Assembly (NCBI RefSeq): GCF_029664245.1
Contig: NZ_JANAIE010000001.1
Span: 372,001 to 436,000, forward strand
Length of the DNA: 64,000 bases
DNA from: Profundicola chukchiensis
GTDB lineage: Bacteria > Bacteroidota > Bacteroidia > Flavobacteriales > Weeksellaceae
Direction: 5' to 3'
This document shows, in pieces, positions 8,206 to 18,900 of the stretch. The notes below the pieces were generated by a model. The model was not told where the DNA came from and did no database searches. It was given only the letters and a program-made list of their open reading frames with translations. The first letter of the stretch is position 1. Every line of letters starts with the position of its first letter. The translations under genes and the position numbers were made by a program.

Positions 8206-8399
8206 TCTAGAAAAGTTATTTGAAGAATATTATTAATCTATAATTTAAGGATTTAACTCGAAGCAAGCTGCTCCTCTTTTAAGGGGAGCTGTCCGCAGGA
8301 CTGAGAGGTTCATTTAGCTTAAGGTGTAGAGTATAGAGTTTACTGTTTGCAGTTTGGGGTTATAAGTTCTTCAGCGTGTACATTAATTCAAAATTTCCA

Positions 8400-8539
8400 C
8401 TCTTGTCTAAGTTTTCGATACAATTTTGCAATGCAAAATCACTCAAACTGACAAGAGTATGCACCTCTTAAGCAATTTTAAACTACTTTTAAACTAGCCT
8501 TAAATCACATCAACATTAGATTCCGCATCAAGTGCGGAA
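8400..8539 (+). repeat. Composite element: CTCTTGTC palindrome, TTTAAAC units, TCAAG hairpin
   Basis: The palindrome spans 8400-8457. It is followed by AATTTTAAACTACTTTTAAAC-like units (8472-8510) and the hairpin TTCCGCA-TCAAG-TGCGGAA (8521-8539). The same three parts, in the same order, start at 7603 and 8012, and in reverse around 50156-50303. Confidence 0.65.
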
Positions 8540-8663
8540 TGACTCCTTGGTTTAGACTTTGTCGTGTATAAAATTTAAACAATATTAAACTACTTTTAAA
8601 TCACCTTAACATGATTGGGTGATCTTCTTTTCTCTTTTCTAATTCCTTACAATTCAAGACCTA

Positions 8664-10301
8664 TTATACCTCAACTTCCAAAGCTTCTTTCTCCAACTCT
8701 TTTATAAAGACTGAAGGCGCTAAAGTAGTGGCCTTCTTAAAGACGGTAGAGAATTTATTGGAAGAAGAAAAACCTGCTTCCTCGGCTAAAGTGGCAAATT
8801 TATATTTTCTATAAACCGGCTCATTAATTAATTTATCGATGATATATTGAACCCTTAAATTATTAATATAATGGTTAAAGTTCATCCCCTTATGATGATT
8901 GATACAATAAGATAAATATTTGGTATTGGTATCACAGTAAGAAGCTAGCCCAGGTAAGGAAATATTAGGATCTCTAAAATGCTTAGACTTCTCAAATGCT
9001 TTTAGTTTTCTTAAAATTTGTTCTTCGACCTCAGCGGATACAATAGGCGATTCACTTTGGGTTTCATCTTGTGTAACCTCTTTCTTAAGTTTTTGTTCTT
9101 TTAATATTGCTGGTTCTAAGATAGGTTCGTCTATACCTTTTAAACTAAGCTCTTCTTCTTTTTGTTTTGCTTGTTGGAACTCAGCCAAAATAGCCTGGAA
9201 CTTTTCAACTTGTCGATTCTTCTCTCTTCTATAATAAATGAAATACCCCAAACCACTCAAGAGTAAGATAATAGCAACAAGAATTAAGTACTTTCGAGTT
9301 TCTAAATCTATACTTAGCGCTTCATTTTTAGAAGTTAAATCTGTATAAGACTCATCGAGATAATCAGTCTTTTTTAATGCAAGTATAGCGTTTATAGAAT
9401 CTCTCTTTGAAAGCGCACTCCTAAAATTATCTATATTATCAGTCCTAGAAAAATATTCAGTTTTCACGACATAATATCTTCGTAAAAACTCTAAATAAGT
9501 AGAAGTTTGAGCAATCTCACTTGCTTGGTCAATATAATATTTAGCCTTATCCAAATTATCTTTTACCAAATAGGCCTCAGCATAGTTTATAAAAATATAT
9601 CCTTTACCATAGGTAGGTGGCAATTCATCCCACTTATCAAGAGCTGTATCTAAGTACGAGAGAGCTTTATCATATTCCTTAAGATCTATAGCAGTCTGTG
9701 CCATAAGTTGATAATTTTGAGCAACCGAAATATTCCCTTTTTCATCATCTAAATATTTGCTTGCTTCTCTAAATAAATCGATCGCCTTATGATGGTCATT
9801 TTGCGCTTTAGCAAGGAAAGCTTTCTCTTGCATAATCATTGCTAAGGTAATGCGAGAAGCCTTTTGATCTGGAATTTTCTTAGCTGCCTCATAAGCTTTA
9901 TCAGAATAAATTTCTGACTGTTTATATAGGGACAATATTCTATACTGAGATGCCATAAAGCCTTGAACACGAGTTTGCCAATCAAAATGTTCAGTTTTTT
10001 CAATGATCTTATTAGCTTGTTCGGCAAACTTAATCGACTTCTTCAATTCCCCAGCTTGCTCATACAAACTTGCCGTTAACATTAAACTCCTTGTTTGAAA
10101 TAAAGGCGTTTCTGAAATTTGATATAAAGAATCTGCTACTTGTAGTGCTTTTTCAAAATCTGTCTGTGAGGTTTCAAAAAATGTCTTATTTAATATCTCA
10201 GTGTATTTATCTGGGTCTTGGGCTTTAGATGGAGAAAGGCAAAAGATAAGAACTATGGACAGAATTAAACCATACTTAAACTCACTAATATTCACATACA
10301 T
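8664..10301 (-). CDS. Membrane-anchored TPR/AraC-family transcriptional regulator
   Basis: This 545-aa protein has a signal peptide or anchor (ending SPSKAQDPD), then TPR-like helical repeats to about residue 330. One transmembrane helix follows (YLILVAIILLLSGLGYFIYY, about 336-355), then a coiled charged linker. The C-terminal AraC-type helix-turn-helix domain spans about 440-540 (LPGLASYCDTNTKYLSYCINHHKG, then FATLAEEAGFSSSNKFSTVFKK). This architecture is known in Flavobacteriia, with the TPRs in the periplasm and the DNA-binding domain in the cytoplasm. It stands alone between secreted units 1 and 2, which share no close neighbour, so it may control them; that is inference from position. 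Confidence 0.85.
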   Translation of the reverse strand: MYVNISEFKYGLILSIVLIFCLSPSKAQDPDKYTEILNKTFFETSQTDFEKALQVADSLYQISETPLFQTRSLMLTASLYEQAGELKKSIKFAEQANKIIEKTEHFDWQTRVQGFMASQYRILSLYKQSEIYSDKAYEAAKKIPDQKASRITLAMIMQEKAFLAKAQNDHHKAIDLFREASKYLDDEKGNISVAQNYQLMAQTAIDLKEYDKALSYLDTALDKWDELPPTYGKGYIFINYAEAYLVKDNLDKAKYYIDQASEIAQTSTYLEFLRRYYVVKTEYFSRTDNIDNFRSALSKRDSINAILALKKTDYLDESYTDLTSKNEALSIDLETRKYLILVAIILLLSGLGYFIYYRREKNRQVEKFQAILAEFQQAKQKEEELSLKGIDEPILEPAILKEQKLKKEVTQDETQSESPIVSAEVEEQILRKLKAFEKSKHFRDPNISLPGLASYCDTNTKYLSYCINHHKGMNFNHYINNLRVQYIIDKLINEPVYRKYKFATLAEEAGFSSSNKFSTVFKKATTLAPSVFIKELEKEALEVEV

Positions 10302-10526
10302 AGAACACTTACTTTAATACAAAATTTTTGTGCCTACCAAAAATACGAATATTATTTAATCTTAAATCTATCAATAGAAGATTTAATATTTACTCTAAAT
10401 CCATCGTATAATTCTGTTGAAATTATCATTTATGTAAAAAAGCCTAATTTATAAAATCATTTGAGTCTTTTGCTTTATCAATATTTTATCGAAATCAAAC
10501 AAAGATATTCGACAATTTAGACAAAT

Positions 10527-10556
10527 AAAAAGGACAACTTCCTACGAAGCTGTCCT
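10527..10556 (-). terminator. Intrinsic terminator of secreted unit 2
   Basis: AGGACAACTTC (10531-10541) pairs with GAAGCTGTCCT (10546-10556) with one mismatch, and is followed on the minus strand by a T run. The CAACCAAACTAAAC block beside it is identical to that of unit 1. Confidence 0.8.
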
Positions 10557-10642
10557 CAACCAAACTAAACATAAACATTAAGTCTATATCCTTTTTCTTA
10601 ATCCATATTAATAGAACATATTAATTAATTATAAATTTTATT

Positions 10643-11206
10643 TTACTCTCCCCAAAAGGTCCATACGATTCCATTGAATACCGCCAATGACTTTTGAGCT
10701 TTATCATACACAATAGACCCAGGGGTTGGGTTGACTATTTCTCCAACTGCATCTACTACGGGCAATACCATGGCTTTATCCGTAGATTCTAATACTAAAA
10801 CACCAGGAGCATTAGATGATTCTGCGCCTACGATTACTCCAGCATTAGATGACTCAAGACCTTCAGACACTCCAAGCTCATCAGCTGGTGATTTTACATC
10901 TATACCGGCAACCGTCATAGAAACTACTGAATTAGCAGACTTATATTTAATCTTATCATCAGTAGCATCAAACCAAAGGGTACCTTCATCAGAATCTGGA
11001 TGAATTTCACTCACAATTGGCAATATCAAGGTTTTATTATCTCCATCAATAGACTGGGTACCATTAGCTGTTATTGCAGCCTCACGTCTGTCATTAAATT
11101 CCAAGATAACACTCGAGTTTCCGGTGAAGTCTTTGTCAATCGAGACTTGTGCATTCAAAGCTAATGCACAAGTAGTTGCTATTATTATACTTATAATTGT
11201 TTTCAT
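10643..11206 (-). CDS. Small secreted partner protein, unit 2
   Basis: A 187-aa close paralogue of the unit 1 partner. The signal peptide ends ALNA|QVS, followed by SIDKDFTGNSSVILEFNDRR (VSIEKDFTGNSSVLMEFND in unit 1). The same two halves are present: NKTLILPIVSE... GTLWFDATDDKIKYK and VLVLESTDKAMVLPVVD... GSIVYDKAQKSLAVFNG, ending VWTFWGE. A stretch around residues 110-135 contains a short near-repeat (GLESSNAGVIVGAESSNAPG). It lies 17 bp downstream of the 1161-aa gene. The role is unknown, presumably with its large partner. Confidence 0.75.
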   Translation of the reverse strand: MKTIISIIIATTCALALNAQVSIDKDFTGNSSVILEFNDRREAAITANGTQSIDGDNKTLILPIVSEIHPDSDEGTLWFDATDDKIKYKSANSVVSMTVAGIDVKSPADELGVSEGLESSNAGVIVGAESSNAPGVLVLESTDKAMVLPVVDAVGEIVNPTPGSIVYDKAQKSLAVFNGIVWTFWGE

Positions 11207-11223
11207 TTTTCAGTTATTATTGA

Positions 11224-14200
11224 TTAGCGATTACATTTATTCTTACTACATACCCAAATTGTTCCATTATAGAACTCTAAACATTGAGTATCGATATTCC
11301 AGATCATCATACCTTCTTCCGCATTCAAACTATCTCGTTCAGTAGAATTTAAGCGCGTTGGCACAAATCCTAAGTTCTTAGATTCTAATTTGATGAAACC
11401 ATTCTGAACACCTTCCGCCCAAGATGTATCTGCAACATCTCTATCAAATGTACTTATACCTATTTTTGTGTTACCTTCAACCACGCCTATATTTGGGGCT
11501 TCCGTACAGAAACAATCAATTTCTTTCACAGTTACTTTAGTCGGTATCCAATCCTCACATTGTGAAGGGGAATAGAAAGCATAATATACACCTGCTCCCA
11601 CCTGCGTAGGGTCTTCTACCTCAGTTCCAGCTTGATGATCTTCGGTAGTATACCATACCAAATTTACACCAGAAGGAAGATCGCCGATATGAGCATCAGA
11701 TAAATTAACCGTTCCATCAGAATATTGACAAATCTCGAATTCGCCAATAACATTAGGCCCTGTAGGAGCTCCACATAAACTAATTTCTGCAGTATTGGAA
11801 AAATTAAACTCAGGAACATCAGCAGATTGATAAGAGCCATCGGCCATACTACCTCGAGTTTTATGTCCTAGATAACCAAACTTAAAGCTACATTGCTTGA
11901 TTACCATAGTTGTATGTCCTCCTGTTTCAACTGCCATGATATTATCACTTTCAGTTAGGCCACCAACCATAAGGGATGGATTAATAGAAGAACCGCCGCT
12001 ACCTAACATATCATGACTATTTCTACCCCAAGACCATAACTTCCCTGAAAAAGTTAAAGCGTTAATTGCACCATACCCCTTACTTCCATCTCCGGCAGAA
12101 TGTTCATTGGGTGAAATCCAAGCAATATCCATCAGAAAGTCGTTGTTAGAATTTGCCTTTTTTACCTGAACCCAATTATTTTGATTATTAGTATTAAAAA
12201 TCCCTAACTCACGATTATTATTTTCTCCTAGAGCATATAAATAGCCGTCCGTCATAAGTGCATAGTAACTATTTCCACTGGTCATACCTATTTGCTTAAT
12301 TGTTTTATCAGCAGATGGTCTTTTCATTTCCTTCGCATAAGTTTCATTGCTTATTCCACTACCATAACCTAAATAAACATTTTCTCCCCAAGTATAAATC
12401 TTATTATCAGCGGTTAAAGCCATTAAAGCTGAAGTACTTCCTCTTAAAGCAACTACATTTTTTAGCGGTATACCTGAATAAGTTGAGACTCTATGCCAAA
12501 CATTATTGCCACTAGATGATCCATCACCATATAATGTGTTTTTTTGCGATAGAACCCAGGCTTCCCCACTACAAGTTACGATAGCTAAGGTTTTATGTGT
12601 ACCAAACATCATCTTGACATCTCGAGGCATTACACCAATCGGAAGGCTATAATTACTCGTACCGGATTGCCCAGCAGTTCCAATTGCATTTGCTTTTTGA
12701 AATTGTAATCCAGCTTTAATATTACTACTTACTAAGACACCTTCAATTCCCCAAAAGTAAAGACCGTCTGTGGTTAAAATTGTAAATTGAGCATTATCGC
12801 CATTAATAGCACCTCCAGTGAATTTTAAAATTTCTCCATTGTAATTATATCCATTCTCCGGTTTTACTAAAACAGGAACTAACTGATGATTTCCAGTTGC
12901 AGAAGCGGAGGCTCCCCAAACTTTCAAAGTACCATCTGTTTCTTTTAACATGGTAGAGTGATATAACCCGACTATATTATCATATTCTAAAGTATTAGGA
13001 TCGGTACTATTTAAAAAAGTATTATCGTTACAGCCCGTTACACAATATCCTTGATTAGGAGTACAGTCAATTTCTTTCACTGTTACCTTGGTAGGAATTA
13101 AAACTTCACAAGGTGATTCACTATAAAATGCATAGTAAACTCCCGCTCCCACCTGCGTTGCATCTTGCACCTCTGTGCCTGGTTGTTGGTCTTCAGTAGT
13201 ATACCATACCAAACCTAATCCATTAGGGATATCACCTATATGTGCTGTAGTTAAATCCACTGTTTCATTAGATTCTTGACAAACTTCAAATTCACCGACA
13301 ACATTAGGACCCGTGGGTGCACCACATAAGCTAATTTCCGCGGTATTCGTAAAGTTAAAAGTACTAACAGCAGAACTAGTTGCAATTCCATCGCCCATAC
13401 TTCCTAGAACTTTATGCCCTAAATAACCAAACTTAAAACTACATTGCTTGATAACCATTGTAGTATGTCCACCAGTTTCTACTGCCATAATATTATCGCC
13501 ATTAGATAGTCCGCCAACCATATAAGATGGACTAATACTGTGTCCTCCACCGCCTAACATCTGTGAACTATCTCTACCCCAAGACCATAATTCCCCTGCT
13601 GTAGTCAAAACATTAATAGCGCCATAACCTTTACTTCCATCTCCAGCAGAGTGCTCATTAGGGGATATCCATGCTATATTTGAAAGCAGGGCGGTGTTTG
13701 TCTTCTTAACTCGTACCCAATTTTTTTGAGCTTCCATATTAAATATTCCTAATTCTTGATCGCTATTTTCTCCTAAGGCAAATAAATCTCCATTTGCCAT
13801 TAATATGTAGTAACTATTTCCACCAGTCATACCAATTTGCTTAATAACACCAGATGGCTTAGTCATTTCTTTAGCGTAAGTTCTGTCTTTGCCTTTTTTA
13901 GCATCTCCTAAATAAGCATTTTCTCCCCAAGTATAGATTTTATTATCAGAAGTTAAAGCCATTAAGGCTGACGTACTTCCTCTTAGGGCTACCACATTAA
14001 TCAAAGGTGTACTCTCTGAAGTTTGTACTCTGTGCCATTTAGTAATATTACTTCCACCGTCACCAAAAACTTTTTGATTTCGAGATAGCACCCAAGCTTC
14101 ACCACTGCATGTAACTATTGCTAATGTTTTATAGGTACCAAACATCATTTTCACATCTTGGGGTGCAACTCCCAAGGGAAGACCATATTGACTTGTACTA

Positions 14201-14709
14201 CCTTCACCTGCTGTACCAATTGTTGTTACCTTTTGAAATTGTGTATCGGATTTAATATCATTACTTATCAAAACATCTGGCTGTCCCCAAAAATATAGTC
14301 CATCAGTAGTTAAAAGTGTAAATTGCGCATATTTACCATTTGAAGCTCCACCTGTAAATTTTAGAATTTGGCCACTATAAGTATATCCATTTCCAGGAGT
14401 TACTAAAATTGGTGTCAACTGATCATTACCATTTGCTGCAGCGGAAGCTCCCCAAACTTTTAAATTACCATCGGTTTCCTTCAACATGGTTGAGTGATAC
14501 AAACCGACGATATTATCATATTCAATAGTGTTAGGATCTGAACTATTTAAAAAAGAATTACTGTTACACCCACTTACGCAATAATTATTTGAGGTGTTCG
14601 TCTCTTGGAATTGATTTCCATTTTGAAATTCTTGACTACTTAAATTTGATAAATTAAATAAGAGCAAAAGAAGGAAAAGGTTGTTAGTTAAAAAGTTTGT
14701 TTTTCTCAT
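11224..14709 (-). CDS. Large secreted protein with two tandem RCC1-like halves, unit 2
   Basis: A 1161-aa exported protein. The N-terminal hydrophobic segment ends near SNLSSQEFQ. It consists of two homologous halves of about 510 residues (about 40-550 and 555-1065). Both open with YCV(S/T)GCN..FLNS.DPNT.EYDNIVGLYHSTML and contain repeated TWGEN, FWG, ALGEN and WSWGR strands typical of RCC1-type beta-propellers. Each half ends with an Ig-like segment (GEFE.CQ, VWYTTEDQ). The last 80 residues (ISTFDRD to WVCSKNKCNR) match the unit 1 C-terminus closely (GFIKLES(K/N)LGFVPTRL, LNAEEGMMIWN). It is probably a cell-surface protein; ligand and role are unknown. Confidence 0.8.
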   Translation of the reverse strand: MRKTNFLTNNLFLLLLLFNLSNLSSQEFQNGNQFQETNTSNNYCVSGCNSNSFLNSSDPNTIEYDNIVGLYHSTMLKETDGNLKVWGASAAANGNDQLTPILVTPGNGYTYSGQILKFTGGASNGKYAQFTLLTTDGLYFWGQPDVLISNDIKSDTQFQKVTTIGTAGEGSTSQYGLPLGVAPQDVKMMFGTYKTLAIVTCSGEAWVLSRNQKVFGDGGSNITKWHRVQTSESTPLINVVALRGSTSALMALTSDNKIYTWGENAYLGDAKKGKDRTYAKEMTKPSGVIKQIGMTGGNSYYILMANGDLFALGENSDQELGIFNMEAQKNWVRVKKTNTALLSNIAWISPNEHSAGDGSKGYGAINVLTTAGELWSWGRDSSQMLGGGGHSISPSYMVGGLSNGDNIMAVETGGHTTMVIKQCSFKFGYLGHKVLGSMGDGIATSSAVSTFNFTNTAEISLCGAPTGPNVVGEFEVCQESNETVDLTTAHIGDIPNGLGLVWYTTEDQQPGTEVQDATQVGAGVYYAFYSESPCEVLIPTKVTVKEIDCTPNQGYCVTGCNDNTFLNSTDPNTLEYDNIVGLYHSTMLKETDGTLKVWGASASATGNHQLVPVLVKPENGYNYNGEILKFTGGAINGDNAQFTILTTDGLYFWGIEGVLVSSNIKAGLQFQKANAIGTAGQSGTSNYSLPIGVMPRDVKMMFGTHKTLAIVTCSGEAWVLSQKNTLYGDGSSSGNNVWHRVSTYSGIPLKNVVALRGSTSALMALTADNKIYTWGENVYLGYGSGISNETYAKEMKRPSADKTIKQIGMTSGNSYYALMTDGYLYALGENNNRELGIFNTNNQNNWVQVKKANSNNDFLMDIAWISPNEHSAGDGSKGYGAINALTFSGKLWSWGRNSHDMLGSGGSSINPSLMVGGLTESDNIMAVETGGHTTMVIKQCSFKFGYLGHKTRGSMADGSYQSADVPEFNFSNTAEISLCGAPTGPNVIGEFEICQYSDGTVNLSDAHIGDLPSGVNLVWYTTEDHQAGTEVEDPTQVGAGVYYAFYSPSQCEDWIPTKVTVKEIDCFCTEAPNIGVVEGNTKIGISTFDRDVADTSWAEGVQNGFIKLESKNLGFVPTRLNSTERDSLNAEEGMMIWNIDTQCLEFYNGTIWVCSKNKCNR

Positions 14710-15354
14710 AGGTTTAGAATTATTCCTGGGTTTATTTTCTTTTTATAAATCACTTCAAACTTAGATTTAATAAATAGGTATAAAAAGCATAAACCCTATC
14801 AAATTCTGTAATTCGATAGGGCTCCAAACTGATTTAAAAAACTATTAATCAACACATTAACAACAAGTCTATATCTTTTCTTATTCTAGCTCTATTTTGA
14901 GGATAAAATGAGATAAAGTAGTTGATTTCTTGAAAATGGAGATGAATTTATTGAGGTAAAAGAAACCAAATTCATATACCAAAGTGACTATTTTATATAT
15001 TCTATACGCTAGTTTTTGAAACCATATTTCCATGATATATTCAACTTTTAATCATTTAAAATGATGATTAAAATTCACCCTTTAATCATGGTTGATACAG
15101 AAAGATTAATATGAGGTGTTGGTTTCGCAATACCAAGAATGCCCTAGCAAGATGGACATCGAGCATGGAGATTGGTAAAAAATTATGAAGCAACTAAAAA
15201 AGCTAGTATTCTACTTTCAAACTTATAAAATGAAGTCACCTACATCTCTTTTTAAATTCTCTAAAAATTTATTTTAAACAGCAAAAGCCAAGAATAAACT
15301 AGCATTTTGGATTTAAAGTTATTAATTGAAATAGGAGATTAAAGCGTTTGTCCA
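14710..15354. other. Intergenic, no gene seen
   Basis: About 645 bp of AT-rich sequence upstream of unit 2 and downstream of unit 3. Between 15110 and 15190 there is a patch of more balanced composition that could be a decayed gene fragment (for example a 25-codon frame from ATGAGGTGTTGG), but nothing recognisable is encoded. No interspersed repeat of the other families is present. Confidence 0.6.
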
Positions 15355-15388
15355 TAAAAAAAGACAACTCCACAAGGAAGTTGTCTTT
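15355..15388 (-). terminator. Intrinsic terminator of secreted unit 3
   Basis: AAAGACAACT (15360-15369) pairs with AGTTGTCTTT (15379-15388), with a T run on the minus strand. The adjacent AACCAAACTAAAC block is the same as in units 1 and 2. Confidence 0.8.
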
Positions 15389-15420
15389 AACCAAACTAAA
15401 CTATAAAAATTATTCTTGTT

Positions 15421-15957
15421 TTAATTCCAAAAACTCCAATGCGTGCCATTATACACTGCAATAGATTTTGTAGCCATATCATAACAAATAGTACCAGCTT
15501 TTGGCGACGGCAATAGCGTCGCATTTTCTACTTGGGGTAAAACTAGAGCTTTGTCATCTGATTCTAAAACCAGAACTCCACTAGGTGGATTCGTATTAGT
15601 TACTGTTCCTGCCGTTATCAGAGCGCCACTTCCCACATCATTCGTTGAATAATTAGAGTTATGTCCTTCTACTGTCACTTCACTTTGCTCTGTCATCGGT
15701 TTCCAAGTATTTTCGTTGGCATTGTAAAACTCTACTTGTTGGGTGTCTAAATTAAAGACCATTGCTCCCCCAGCCGTAGGTACTTCTTGAGTACTCGTAA
15801 CACGAGGCAACAATATTCCCTTTGTAGCTGGAGACTCAAAATCCATAATAGCATCTCCTCTCACCAACTCAGGCGCTGATTCTCGTTCGATACCAACCTG
15901 TGCCTGTAAGGCACTTGCTGCTAAAGCTATCGTTATTATAATTAATATATTTTTCAT
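15421..15957 (-). CDS. Small secreted partner protein, unit 3
   Basis: A 178-aa exported protein, the most diverged of the three partners. The signal peptide ends ALQA|QVG. The first half carries GILLPRVTST...GGAMVFNLDTQQVEFYN...W, the textbook form of the Bacteroidota LPR/MVFN/FYNG..W module. The second half carries VLVLESDDKALVLPQV...GTICYDMATKSIAVYNG and ends HWSFWN like the others. It lies 17 bp downstream of the 1564-aa gene. Conservation of the final half in all three small partners suggests this half is the functional constant part. Confidence 0.75.
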   Translation of the reverse strand: MKNILIIITIALAASALQAQVGIERESAPELVRGDAIMDFESPATKGILLPRVTSTQEVPTAGGAMVFNLDTQQVEFYNANENTWKPMTEQSEVTVEGHNSNYSTNDVGSGALITAGTVTNTNPPSGVLVLESDDKALVLPQVENATLLPSPKAGTICYDMATKSIAVYNGTHWSFWN

Positions 15958-15974
15958 GATAATTTCTATTTAAA

Positions 15975-18900
15975 TTATTGATTACATTGATTCGTCGTAC
16001 ACTCCCATCCAAGGGTATCTCCTTTATACAGTTTCAAACAATTATCAGTTGTATCCCATACAACCATCCCCTCAACTGGAGATGTAATATTGTTTGCTGG
16101 ATCCGCATTTCTGGTAATAACAAACGCCTTGTTGGTAGATTCTAAAGCGATATAAGCACCAAGTTTATTTTGATTCTCATCTGTCAACCACTCTTCTACA
16201 TTTCTATCTAAGGTAGAAATACCTATATGAGTAATACCTGGTGTACCAGGAGCTCCGGGCACAGTACAAGGGATTTCTAGGTTCGTAAGATATAATGTTG
16301 CATCATCACATGCCTGCGGCAATCCATTATCACAAGCCTTATAGATTAAATCTAATGTTCCAACATATCCAGGCACTGGAGTCCAAGTAAAATCACCATT
16401 AGAATTCACTTCTAAGGTACCTTTACCAGGTATCTCTACTGTTCTAGGTGAATTAGGATCAACTGTATACTCAACACCATTAACAATAATGGAAGTTAAT
16501 GTTTGATTATTTCCTTCTGGATCAAAGTCATTGGCTAATACATTTCCATTTAATACATCTCCCTTCTTGCCAATTTTCGCATCATCATTAAGTATTGTAA
16601 TGTTTTCTGTTTCTGCCAACACTTGAATTTTAACTTGAGCCGAATCTATTTCATTTTGTTCATTTTGAATGTTATAGTTAATCGGATTTACCGTACCAAC
16701 AAACCCAGGTGAAGGAACGAAAGAATAACTTCCATCCTCAGCCAAAGTAAATGTTCCGGCATTAGAAACAGGAGTTCCGACATTACTTACTCCAGCTACA
16801 ACGATGCTACTACCTACTGGATTAGTATTAGCATCTTGACCAAAAACTGTTGCCGTAATAGCTTCCGATTTAGGATCATTATCATTAAATAATACATTAT
16901 TAGATAATTCAGTGTTTAATACCGTTGTCACCACATCATTCTGAGCAATCGGAGCATGCGGCTGATTGAATGGTACAATGGGTAATACTTTGATATCTAA
17001 TTTAGCTCGACCAACATTATCACCATCAGACATTGTATAAGCCAAAGGAACATTTCCGTTAAATCCATTTTCTGGTGTAAATAAATAAGAACCATCAGTA
17101 TTTATTGAAACTTCCCCAGCTTTAACCGGATTTGGCCCTTCTGTGTATACAGTGGCTGAAGCAGAAGCATTATTTAACTCGAGCGTTTGCAAATTACCTT
17201 GAACATCATAATAATCTAATGAACTAACCGCTAAGTTTTGTCCCAAGTCATTGGTTAAAACATTTCCATTTACTTGTACATTTTGAGGAGTTTGATTAAT
17301 ATCATCCTTCACAAATAAATTACATAAGCGATCCACTGAATACAAATGAATCGGTGGGAAAACAGAAGCTTGAACCAAGGTTTTAATTCCCACACTTATT
17401 CTGTCGAACCTTTGACCTGGTGAAATATCTAAGGTCACCATCTCATTATTAGTCAATAAGTCGGCTACATTGATACCATTGATCAATCCATTTTGTGAAG
17501 TCAAGCTATATACTTCATTATTTGCTAAGTAAGCTTTAATTTCTAATCCTCCTAAAAGATCAGCATCTACAACTCCACCTTGAGTTTTGAATTGAATCCT
17601 AGCGATGTCGTTTTCATTTGAAACAGAATTGAAGTAAATCCATTGTTTCGTCGAAGCTCCAATGCCTAAAGTTCCATTACTGATTTCAGAATAATTGGTA
17701 GTGTTTCCATTAATGGCATAAGACATATTGGTTACGCCTGCACCACCAAGGTCATTAACACTAAGACTTAGTCCAGAATGCTCATAAGACGTAGCAAAAG
17801 GCCCAAAACACGGGTCAGTTACCATATCTGTACACATACCATAAACATTCATCGTATTAGGTTGTGCTAGTAATCCTAACACACTATTGGTAGTATCTGT
17901 AATACGTACAGACTGATAGTCAGAAGTAGGTGTTACAGCTATATAATATCTACCTGCAGCATCTTGAACCACACGAATCGTACCGTCACCACCAGCAGAA
18001 GCAGCATTACTACTTGCTGTATGGATAATGTTACTATTTGCATCTTTAACATCGACTCTAAAGAAATGATCTCCTAAAATTAGATTGTCTAATAATCCTG
18101 AGACTACATTTCCAAGGCTTCCACCTACTAGCCCATCTAAGATAGTTTCTTCAAAATCAATACGGATATAAGATGTAGTTCCAGCAGACATGGGTTGGTC
18201 GTATCCCATCTCAACATAGCCTTCATATTGATTTCCGAGGCCAAAAAGAATCCCTGCGCCTGATTTTAAAGTGGCATAACTATCGAAATCATCGTCAAAT
18301 AAATTCTGAACGTTATCTGCGTTATGTGCATCTACTAATGTAGTAGAGCAAGATGGCACTTCAAAAGGGAAAGGCGTTTTCGTCAATGGACATGTATCTC
18401 CATATCGCTCTACGCTATATAGACGTAAAGGTTCTGCTGCAACGTTAACGCTTGCTATAGATTCTGCACCTATTTCTACTCTGTCAAAAATTCCATTGGG
18501 CTCATATTCTAATTCTACCATTCCGCCAGAACCGAATAGCGCAAGTAAATCTAAATTATTTATCAATCCACTTTCTAAAGTTTCATCATTCCCTACTTGG
18601 GTGTTCCCATTAAAGAATTTAATTCTATATCTACCTAATACGTCTAAACTTAGTGCAGAAGATGGTTCTAACGCCAATCTAATTTTAACCTTGTCATTAG
18701 GTTGAGAAGGTTGACTAAAGTATATTGTCTGATAGACGTGAGCTGCTAAACCTGCTACCCCTAAATTAATTTCTGAATAGTCAGAAGAGTTTTCGCTAAT
18801 AGCTCCATAAGCATTCGTAACACCCACACTTGAGATATTACCAGCACTTAAACCAATTCCACCACCACGATACGAAGTGAAGTTTGCAGGGAAACAAGGA

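Larger units (their letters stand above)
6948..8663. other. 1.7-kb repeat mosaic without genes
   Basis: The first 350 bp are AT-rich and may hold the promoter of the upstream large gene, but I see no clear -7/-33 pair. From about 7370 onward the region is a mosaic. It contains 7-bp-period tracts (about 7376-7420, 7910-7975, 8320-8372), four CTCTTGTC elements, one TTTCTGTC element in reverse (around 7535-7577), TTTAAAC units, two mirrored hairpin pairs and a single TCAAG hairpin at 8521. The blocks 7652-7920 and 8061-8329 are a direct duplication with a 409-bp offset. Confidence 0.75.

Noticed and set aside
15110-15190. Possible gene remnant between units 2 and 3
   Set aside because: The composition is slightly unusual but no frame longer than about 35 codons and no recognisable protein was seen.
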